5,845 bases of DNA. Source: JAUVXJ01 sp034430275. Lineage in GTDB: Bacteria > Chloroflexota > Anaerolineae > UBA7937 > B3-Chlor. Shown piece after piece: positions 1-4,897 of this stretch (its first letter is position 1; each line of letters begins with the position of its first letter). The position numbers and the translations under genes were made by a program. Location of the stretch: NCBI GenBank assembly GCA_034430275.1, contig DAOUEW010000299.1, positions 1 to 5,845 on the forward strand. The letters are read 5' to 3'. The notes below the pieces were generated by a model, which was not told the origin of the DNA, ran no database searches, and was given only the letters and a program-made list of their open reading frames with translations.

Positions 1-83
1 TTTCCATGTAGCTAGCCTTGTACCACCTCTCGGATCGCAACCATCGCGCCAGAGACATGGCGTATTCAATCCCATTGTATCAT

Positions 84-397
84 ACCTCGTCTGCTGATGT
101 GGACAGCCACCCTGCTGTTCGAACTCCTGCATGGTATCATTGATCGCCTTCTCTTACACCCGCGACGCACATCACGAGACCTACTCAATGAACATCGATG
201 GCTCAGGCCTCGTGCAACTCACCTACAACCAGGCCGACGACGTGAATCCCTCCTGATCCCTCGATGTGCGTTACATCCGCGTCACCACCGACCAACTGGG
301 CACCCCGGAGATCGCCGAAGTGAGTGCCGACGAGCGCGTGCTAATCCTTCTCATCAATCATCAAGCCACCGACTTCGGCGCCTCCTGGGGACGATAG
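84..397 (+). pseudogene. Decayed TolB-like beta-propeller (PD40 repeat) gene fragment
   Basis: Remains of a TolB/WD40-like periplasmic or secreted beta-propeller. The frame running through 143-256 reads IAFSYTRDAHHETYS, then MNIDGSGLVQLTYNQADDVNPS split across the propeller strand. This closely resembles the PD40 pattern (IAF..RDG..EIY.MNADGSGL..LT....D..PSWSPDG). Where the conserved Trp of PSWSPDG should stand there is TGA (254-256), one base from TGG. The same frame continues after the stop with a second degraded repeat, GTPEIAEVSAD (299-331) and NHQATDFGASW (356-388), and ends at TAG 395-397. Upstream, a different frame carries SSADVDSHPA (87-116), which looks like the end of a preceding repeat, so at least one frame change lies near 117-142. 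No start codon, signal peptide or complete repeat set is visible. The family match is by eye; boundaries are approximate. Confidence 0.55.
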
Positions 398-657
398 AGA
401 CCAAGCGGAGGGTCCGGATGCGCCTCTTCAACAAATGTGGTACAATCGTCTCCGACGGCAGCGCGCCCAGTCACCTGTGTGTCGCCGTGCAGCCCAGAGG
501 AGCGCGAGGATTTGCCCGGATCTCTCCGCGACGACGCGGAGGACAGCAAGGCTCACGATCGGCGCGCAGACAGACCGTACTCCGTTTGGTTGGCTCAGGC
601 AGCAGTGGGGCTTGGATGTGAGGGGGTCGCCATGAGCACACCAAGAGAATCAAGAGG
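398..657. other. Intergenic stretch with no recognisable gene
   Basis: Short ORFs cross this stretch in several frames, but their Arg/Ser/Pro-rich translations match no family I know. One perfect hairpin is present: CTCCGCG (524-530), loop ACGA, CGCGGAG (535-541). It has no T run after it, so it does not look like a terminator. An extended -10-like element, TGG followed by TACAAT (438-446), has no matching -35. A strong Shine-Dalgarno-like GAGGGGG (620-626) precedes an ATG at 632 whose frame closes after 17 codons. The stretch may be further decay of the neighbouring pseudogene. Confidence 0.4.
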
Positions 658-1044
658 ATGCCCCGGAAGCAATTCGAGCAGGTAATGGAGCGCAACTGGT
701 CGCCAGTGAAGCTCGAGGACGATGCCATTCCTTCATGGCTGCGAGGCATCCCTCCCGACGTGCTGCACTCTGTGTATGCGAGCGGCACCGCCTCCGTCGG
801 ACTCCCTTTTGCCCAGTGCACCATCCCATCGGGTGAATTGATGGGCGGACTCGATGTCTACCGAAGAGCACCAGATGACCCGTATGAGCCAAACAAGGAT
901 TGGTACGCGGTCATCGCCATCCCCGAGTCCAATGGCATGTTGCTGGTCCAGGGGCCCATCGCCGATTCCGAGCACTGGCTGAACCAGATCCCGAAGCGCC
1001 TGGAGGGTGCCGAGGTGCTTGCCGTTCCACCAAGAGACCCTTAG
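658..1044 (+). CDS. Hypothetical protein, 128 aa, unrecognised
   Basis: I do not recognise this protein. It is soluble-looking, with no signal peptide and no membrane segment. It is mildly acidic and rich in Pro and Trp, with one cysteine (residue 62). Its C-terminal half (DWYAVIAIPESNGMLLVQGP, then a helix ending LNQIPKRLEG) suggests a compact alpha/beta domain. Codon choice favours G or C in the third position, like the intact genes further right, which supports real coding. The start is uncertain. ATG 658 is the first start codon after an in-frame stop at 619-621, but AGAGG lies directly against it, too close for a normal ribosome site. A much better placed GAGGGGG (620-626) serves ATG 632 in another frame that stops at 685. 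The gene may therefore have lost its true N-terminus by a frameshift. It lies between two pseudogenes, so it could itself be a remnant. Confidence 0.5.
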   Translation: MPRKQFEQVMERNWSPVKLEDDAIPSWLRGIPPDVLHSVYASGTASVGLPFAQCTIPSGELMGGLDVYRRAPDDPYEPNKDWYAVIAIPESNGMLLVQGPIADSEHWLNQIPKRLEGAEVLAVPPRDP

Positions 1045-1091
1045 CAGGCCGACCATCCTGTGCCCGGAGAGGCGGGAGTCGGCGAGGAGGA

Positions 1092-1317
1092 GCGCTCCTG
1101 GCCAATCTGTCGCCGGACGGGCGCCAGGGGATGGTCTTCGGTCTCGATGCAAGCCTGGTGTCCGTGGCCAACGGCTTGGCGCCTTTCACCGCCGTGGACG
1201 TGGCCATGGGCCTGGGGCTATGGGCTCCCTTCCTCTTTGTGGCGGGGCGTGTACGCGCTTGCGTCGGTCATGGCAGTGTACGGCGTCTCTGCGCCCCGAT
1301 CGCAACAGCCGTCCTAG
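1092..1317 (+). pseudogene. Remnant of MFS transporter C-terminus, frameshifted
   Basis: The frame from 1092 reads ALLANLSPDGRQGMVFGLDA, followed by SLVSVANGLAPFTAVDVAMG and LGLWAPFLFVAG. This is the pattern of the last two helices of a major facilitator superfamily permease: a cytoplasmic loop with SP..RQG.VFGL, a helix, then APFL.AG starting the final helix. After VAG the same frame turns Arg/Cys-rich. The next frame instead continues naturally as GVYALASVMAVYGVSAPR to TAG 1315-1317. The junction is the GGGG run at 1244-1247; removing one G restores VAGVYALASVMAVY. The N-terminal 80% or more of a transporter is absent, since 658-1044 encodes a soluble protein. I read it as a non-functional fragment with a +1 frameshift. 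The family call rests on pattern recognition. Confidence 0.55.
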
Positions 1318-1460
1318 AGCGGGCGCTGTGCTTGGCCTGAGCAGACCTCTCGCCTGAGCGGACCTCGCTGGGAGCAGGCAGGCTCCGCTTCCTAGCGCTG
1401 CGTTCGCACCAGCGCCGAGTCTTTGCTGCCCTTTCACGCCAAGCGAGGACCGTCTTACAC
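1318..1460. other. Non-coding spacer with short tandem repeat and hairpins
   Basis: No credible gene. It holds a two-copy direct repeat (1335-1349 and 1352-1366) and two possible small stem-loops: GGAGC (1371-1375) with GCTCC (1382-1386), and GCGCTG (1395-1400) with CAGCGC (1410-1415). It lies downstream of the minus-strand tRNA terminator and after the transporter remnant. No function can be assigned. Confidence 0.4.
1335..1366. repeat. 17-bp-period tandem direct repeat, two copies
   Basis: GCCTGAGCAGACCTC (1335-1349) is repeated as GCCTGAGCGGACCTC (1352-1366), with 14 of 15 bases identical and a unit spacing of 17 bp. There are only two copies, so this is neither a CRISPR array nor a large satellite. 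The copies probably arose by local duplication. Confidence 0.6.
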
Positions 1461-1489
1461 AAAAAGGAGGGCCTCACAAGGCCCTCCTT
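1461..1489 (-). terminator. Intrinsic terminator of the tRNA-Leu gene
   Basis: A perfect 10-bp stem (1464-1473 with 1480-1489, arm AAGGAGGGCC) encloses a 6-base loop (1474-1479). Read on the minus strand, the stem is followed by a T run made by A1461-A1465. It begins 5 bases beyond the tRNA 3' end, the expected place for a Rho-independent terminator of a single-gene tRNA transcript. On the plus strand the stem is followed by TTCTTC-like sequence, so weak bidirectional action is possible. Confidence 0.88.
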
Positions 1490-1494
1490 CTTCA

Positions 1495-1577
1495 TGCCCC
1501 TGACTGGACTCGAACCAGCACGCCCTTGCGGGCACAGGCCCTCAACCTGCCGCGTATTCCAATTCCGCCACAGGGGC
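1495..1577 (-). tRNA. tRNA-Leu (anticodon GAG)
   Basis: An 83-nt class II tRNA reading leucine codons CUC and CUU. All arms can be folded by hand. The acceptor stem is GCCCCTG/CAGGGGC with discriminator A (1495). The D stem is GCG/CGC around a loop containing GG. The anticodon stem is GCAGG/CCTGT with loop TTGAGGG, placing GAG at 1541-1543. The long variable arm is GCCC-GCAA-GGGC, and the T arm is GCTGG/CCAGT with loop TTCGAGT. The long variable arm fits leucine. The 3' CCA is not encoded (TGAAG follows), so it must be added by CCA-adding enzyme. The gene stands alone with its own consensus promoter and terminator. Confidence 0.97.
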
Positions 1578-1587
1578 TACGTCTACT

Positions 1588-1616
1588 ATTATATCCCCTC
1601 GTCGAGCGGCTGTCAA
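1588..1616 (-). promoter_or_regulatory. Consensus sigma70-type promoter for tRNA-Leu
   Basis: On the minus strand TTGACA (1616-1611) and TATAAT (1593-1588) are separated by exactly 17 bp, a perfect housekeeping-sigma consensus. Only 10 bases separate the -10 box from the tRNA 5' end at 1577. A start 6-7 bases after the -10 box would leave a leader of about 3-4 nt. Such a strong, short promoter suits a stable-RNA gene. Confidence 0.9.
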
Positions 1617-1770
1617 CCAGGAATGGGGAGCAACTGCGACCAAAGCGACAGCACAGAAAAGGGAGCCGCCAACTACTCAAGATCCCTCAAGGTGACTGGA
1701 GGCGGCGGAGCTATCCGTCGGGTGAGGGCGGGGCGGAAGTGTGCGCCGGGAGCGGATTTGCGTGGGGTAC

Positions 1771-1799
1771 TTGACAAACGGTAGGCATTGGGGTATAAT
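1771..1799 (+). promoter_or_regulatory. Consensus sigma70-type promoter of the feo operon
   Basis: TTGACA (1771-1776) and TATAAT (1794-1799) are 17 bp apart, matching the housekeeping consensus at every position. The predicted start near 1805-1807 gives a leader of roughly 63 nt before the first feo gene. A promoter this strong normally needs a repressor to be useful for iron uptake, and an inverted repeat lies directly on the start site. The tRNA-Leu promoter points the other way about 155 bp upstream. Confidence 0.9.
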
Positions 1800-1801
1800 C
1801 T

Positions 1802-1820
1802 AATAGTAATGCTAACTATT
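1802..1820. promoter_or_regulatory. 19-bp inverted repeat over the feo transcription start; candidate metalloregulator operator
   Basis: AATAGTAATGCTAACTATT has perfect 6-bp outer arms (AATAGT 1802-1807, ACTATT 1815-1820) and a partly symmetric, AT-rich core. It starts 2 bp after the -10 box and covers the expected +1. Read on the minus strand it continues from TTGCAAATAG, loosely like Fur sites (TGATAAT-N-ATTATCA; about 9 of 14 symmetric positions agree). Its length and TTAG/CTAA content also suit a DtxR/IdeR/MntR-type site. Position and symmetry are seen; iron-dependent repression is inferred from the operon it controls. No regulator gene is present in the window. Confidence 0.55.
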
Positions 1821-1868
1821 TGCAATAAGAACCTATAACGGACTTGGACCTGGGGAGACTGCGAGAGA

Positions 1869-2543
1869 ATGGGCAAGACGGGTGTGGTCATAGCCGCCAG
1901 CGGAGGCGCGGAAGGTGGCCGATGGGGCAGAGGAAGGGGCAGACGTCTGCATTGGCGTAGGTCCAGGCACACGGTGGCCCCGGAGCATGAGAGGCTGGCC
2001 AAGCTAGTTCGAGAAGAGGGCGGCTATGACCTGGTGCAGGTCGGGTATGACCACGGGCGTGAGCCGTCTGTCGAGGAGGCGGTGGAGTCGGTGATCGAAG
2101 GGGGTGCCAGTCGCGTGGTGGTCGTTCCCGCCGGGATGATGAACTCCAGTTTGGCTGAGGTGATAGACAGGGTGGGGCAGAGGCATCCCGAAGTAGAGGT
2201 AGTGTACGGTCAGCAGCCGGCCGACGTGGGGACTTATGCTGATTGGATCGTGGGCAAGGTCAGGGAGCACGACACTGCGTATGCGGAGGCCGAGGCTGCC
2301 TTCGGGCTAGGGCGGCTAGGGGCGCTGAAGACGGGGGAGACGGCGGTGATCCACGACTTCGTCGCGGGACACACTCTGGTCAGCCGGCTCTCGGCGCTGG
2401 GGTTCACCCCTGGCGCGAACGTGACCATGATACAGAACTACGGCCACGGGCCGGTGATCGTTAACGTTCGGGACACTCGCATCGCTCTGGGGCGGGGCGA
2501 GGCGGCGAAGATCCGAGTGAGACAGGTTGCCTGTGGCGAGTGA
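1869..2543 (+). CDS. feoA: CbiX-like domain fused to FeoA domain, first gene of the feo operon
   Basis: Residues about 148-220 form an FeoA/SH3-like domain (LGALKTGETAVIHDF, then LVSRLSALGFTPGANV, ending IALGRGEAAKIRV). FeoA is a small cytoplasmic partner of the FeoB iron permease. Residues about 1-135 resemble a sirohydrochlorin-chelatase (CbiX/SirB) half: GVVIAASGG near the start, APEHERLAKLVREE at 37-50, EPSVEEAVESVIEGGASRVVVVPAG at 65-89 split over helix and strand. The chelatase HGS motif reads SGG here, and the second histidine after the VVVVP strand is replaced by MMNSS, so chelatase activity is doubtful. Stand-alone FeoA is about 75-85 aa; this is 224 aa. ATG 1869 has GGGGAG (1852-1857) upstream at an 11-base spacing. 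Residues 17-33 are oddly Arg/Trp-rich and may reflect compensating frameshifts. feoB follows after 18 bp. The FeoA part is secure; the CbiX relation is by eye. Confidence 0.85.
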   Translation: MGKTGVVIAASGGAEGGRWGRGRGRRLHWRRSRHTVAPEHERLAKLVREEGGYDLVQVGYDHGREPSVEEAVESVIEGGASRVVVVPAGMMNSSLAEVIDRVGQRHPEVEVVYGQQPADVGTYADWIVGKVREHDTAYAEAEAAFGLGRLGALKTGETAVIHDFVAGHTLVSRLSALGFTPGANVTMIQNYGHGPVIVNVRDTRIALGRGEAAKIRVRQVACGE

Positions 2544-2561
2544 CAGGATAGAAGGGCGCGG

Positions 2562-4562
2562 TTGGGGCCCATGAGCGAGCGACGAGTAATCAAGGTGGCG
2601 CTGGCCGGACAGCCCAACGTGGGCAAGTCCACAGTCTTCAACTTGCTCACGGGTCTCAGTCAGCACGTGGGCAACTGGCCGGGGAAGACAGTTGAACGAA
2701 AGGAAGGGGTCTACTCCCACAACGGCACCGAGGTGCACATCGTGGACCTCCCCGGCACCTATAGCCTCACAGCCAACTCTTCCGAGGAGGTCATCGCCCG
2801 GGACTACATCATCAAGGAGCGACCAGATGTGGTGGTGGCCGTAGTAAACGCCTCCTCCATGGAGCGCAACCTCTACCTGGTGGCGGAGCTCCTCCCACTA
2901 CCTTCCCCCGTGATCGTGGCCGTGAACATGATGGACGTGGCGCATCAGCACGGCGTGAACCTCGAGCCCGAGGTGCTGGAGGCGGCCATGGGGGTGCCTG
3001 TCGTACCCATGGTAGCCACCAAGAACCAAGGCATCCGCGAGCTGGTAGAGGCCATCGATGACCTGGTTCAGGATGGGGCCCTCTACCAGCCCAAGAGACC
3101 CGAGATCAGGGATGACCATCGTGGCGTGCTGGACGGGATCAGGGACCTCGTGTCTCCATACGTGCCGGAGCCCTATCCAGAGGAGTGGATCTCCCTCAAG
3201 CTACTCGAGGGAGACGACGAGATACTGGATATCATGGAAGGCCGCGTCCCCGAGGATGTCTGGGAGCGCGTGCACGCCATTCTGAGGCAGCATGAGGACG
3301 CAGTGGTGGCCATAGCCGGCGGTCGCTACGAGTGGATCGGCCGCATGACCCGCGCCGCCCTGGTGAGGCCCGGTATAGGGCAGGTGACGATCACCGAGCG
3401 GCTGGATCACTGGGCGACTCATCCGCTGTGGGGTTTGTTGGTGCTGGCTGGGATCCTGGGATTGATCTTCTGGTTGACCTACTCCGTGGGCGCGCCCATC
3501 CAGGGTCTCCTGGAGACCTACGTCGTGGGAGGAATCGCTCGGCTTGCAGAGAATGTTCTGGCCGGAGCCCCAGCCTGGCTGGGCAGGCTGGTCGTGGATG
3601 GGGTCATCGGCGGCGTAGGGACTGTGATCACCTTCATCCCCATCCTGGTCATCTTCTTCGCCTTCATGGGCCTGCTGGAGGATGTGGGCTACATGGCTCG
3701 CGCGGGCTACGTGATGGACCGCTTCATGCACCTGATGGGCTTACATGGCAAGAGCTTCATGCCCCTCTTTCTCGGTTTTGGGTGCAATGTGCCGGCGGTG
3801 ATGGGTGCCCGCGTTATCGAATCGCGCCGGGGGCGCCTGCTGACCATCATGTTGGCTCCGCTCGTGCCCTGCACGGCGAGAATGATGGTCCTGGCCTTTT
3901 TTACCCCGCTGTTCTTTGGATCGGCGGCCCCGCTGGTGGCCTGGGGCCTGGTGGGTCTCAGTCTGGCGGTGCTGGCCGTCTCTGGAGTGGTGATGAACAA
4001 GGTGGCCTTCGGCGGCGAGCTGTCGGCTTTCATCATGGAACTGCCTCTGTATCACGTGCCCAACTGGCGGACCATTGGTATCCTGATCTGGCAGCGATCT
4101 CTGTCCTTCCTCAAGCGCGCGGGCACGCTGATTCTGGTGGTGTCAGTGGTGCTCTGGGCGCTGTCGGCGCTGCCCACCGGTGAGCTCGAGACCAGCTTCC
4201 TGGCCAGTATGGGGCGGCTGATGGCTCCTGTGGGAGCGCTGATGGGACTCAGTTGGCAGATGATGGTGGCCCTCTTCACCAGTTTCATCGCCAAGGAGAA
4301 CGCCATCGCCTCGTTGGCTGTCATCTACGGGGCTGGTGAAGAGGCGGGTCTGGCCGAGATACTTCCCCAGGTCTTGACGCCCGCGGCGGCCTTGAGTTAC
4401 TTGGTGGTGCAGATGCTCTTCGTCCCCTGCGTGGCCACCGTGGCTACGGTGTACAGCGAGACCAACTCCTGGAAGTGGACGCTCTTCAACCTGCTGCTGC
4501 TGTTGGTGATCTCTTTCGGGCTGGGCATCTTGGTCTTCCAGATAGCCTCGTTGGTGACCTAG
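2562..4562 (+). CDS. feoB: Ferrous iron transport protein B (GTPase-coupled Fe(II) permease)
   Basis: Complete 666-aa FeoB, the inner-membrane Fe(II) importer. The N-terminal G domain has G1 GQPNVGKST (16-24), G2 around T43 in GNWPGKTVE, G3 DLPG (62-65), G4 NMMD (122-125) and G5 near VATKNQGI (151-158). A helical spacer/GDI-like region follows to about residue 280. The membrane part (about 285-665) holds two Gate regions: LEDVGYMARAGYVMD (372-386), GCNVPA (407-412, C408), PCTAR (436-440, C437), FIAKEN (575-580) and VPCVAT (621-626, C623). These are the conserved cysteine and gate motifs of the family. The length is slightly short of E. coli FeoB (773 aa) but normal for many bacteria. The start is ambiguous: TTG 2562 has AGAAGG (2550-2555) at good spacing, while ATG 2571 gives the more usual MSERRVIKVALAG start. 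The gene is translated just after the FeoA fusion and before the FeoC-like gene. Confidence 0.97.
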   Translation: MGPMSERRVIKVALAGQPNVGKSTVFNLLTGLSQHVGNWPGKTVERKEGVYSHNGTEVHIVDLPGTYSLTANSSEEVIARDYIIKERPDVVVAVVNASSMERNLYLVAELLPLPSPVIVAVNMMDVAHQHGVNLEPEVLEAAMGVPVVPMVATKNQGIRELVEAIDDLVQDGALYQPKRPEIRDDHRGVLDGIRDLVSPYVPEPYPEEWISLKLLEGDDEILDIMEGRVPEDVWERVHAILRQHEDAVVAIAGGRYEWIGRMTRAALVRPGIGQVTITERLDHWATHPLWGLLVLAGILGLIFWLTYSVGAPIQGLLETYVVGGIARLAENVLAGAPAWLGRLVVDGVIGGVGTVITFIPILVIFFAFMGLLEDVGYMARAGYVMDRFMHLMGLHGKSFMPLFLGFGCNVPAVMGARVIESRRGRLLTIMLAPLVPCTARMMVLAFFTPLFFGSAAPLVAWGLVGLSLAVLAVSGVVMNKVAFGGELSAFIMELPLYHVPNWRTIGILIWQRSLSFLKRAGTLILVVSVVLWALSALPTGELETSFLASMGRLMAPVGALMGLSWQMMVALFTSFIAKENAIASLAVIYGAGEEAGLAEILPQVLTPAAALSYLVVQMLFVPCVATVATVYSETNSWKWTLFNLLLLLVISFGLGILVFQIASLVT

Positions 4563-4584
4563 GACCAGGTATCGGGAGAAGCAA

Positions 4585-4848
4585 GTGCTGGAACAGCTCC
4601 TCAAGGCCATTGGCGAAGGCGGCGTGCACAGCCAGAGCGAACTGGCCAGAAGCATGGGTGTGGGCGAGGACTTGCTGGCGCAGATGGTGGAAGATCTGGT
4701 CCGCATGGGTTACCTGAAGCCCGTAGGGGGCAATTGCACCAGTGGATGCTCGGATTGCCCCATGGGTGATCTCTGCGCCATCGGTGGGCAGGGAAAGGTC
4801 TGGACCCTCACGGAGAAAGGACGCCGCGCTGCCCTCAAGGTAACGTAG
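4585..4848 (+). CDS. feoC: FeoC-like winged-helix protein with four-cysteine cluster
   Basis: An 87-aa protein starting 22 bp after feoB. Residues 1-46 form a winged-helix/LysR-like HTH (LLKAIGEGGVHSQSELARSM, then LLAQMVEDLVRMGYLKPV). The wing follows, carrying cysteines C51, C55, C58 and C64 in the pattern C-x3-C-x2-C-x5-C, and ends in WTLTEKGRRAAL. FeoC proteins share this layout, with four wing cysteines (C-x4-C-x2-C-x6-9-C in enterobacteria) able to bind an Fe-S cluster. Proposed FeoC roles are protecting or tuning FeoB and, less certainly, transcription control. The start is GTG 4585, with GGGAGA (4574-4579) 5 bases upstream. Position, size and motif order agree with FeoC, but cysteine spacing is slightly shorter than in enterobacteria, so I call it FeoC-like. 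Confidence 0.8.
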   Translation: MLEQLLKAIGEGGVHSQSELARSMGVGEDLLAQMVEDLVRMGYLKPVGGNCTSGCSDCPMGDLCAIGGQGKVWTLTEKGRRAALKVT

Positions 4849-4897
4849 TCTCCGCCTCGCTCGCGACGCGGCCAGCCTGACACAGAACCAGTGGCCG

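Noticed and set aside
438..446. Extended -10 element TGG-TACAAT upstream of the 128-aa ORF
   Set aside because: There is no -35 match at a proper distance, and the next plausible gene start is about 200 bp away.
97..621. Plus-strand 174-codon ORF
   Set aside because: The translation is Arg/His/Ser-rich with no family pattern and is out of frame with the clear TolB-like repeats on the same bases.
1492..1680. Minus-strand 62-codon ORF ending in GVLVRVQSGA
   Set aside because: Its C-terminus is a translation of the tRNA-Leu gene, a frequent false ORF; the tRNA fold explains the sequence.
1806..1868. Riboswitch in the feo leader
   Set aside because: The leader is only about 63 nt and shows no recognisable aptamer; the palindrome at its 5' end better suits a DNA operator.
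3201..4183. Long ORFs on both strands overlapping feoB
   Set aside because: They are shadows of a high-GC gene: composition is biased to Arg, His, Gly and Pro, while the feoB frame has every family motif.
4869..4897. Inverted repeat CGGCCA/TGGCCG between the feoC-like gene and mfd, considered as a terminator
   Set aside because: Only 6 bp of stem with a 17-base loop and no T run on either strand. The convergent genes need termination, but this does not look like an intrinsic terminator.
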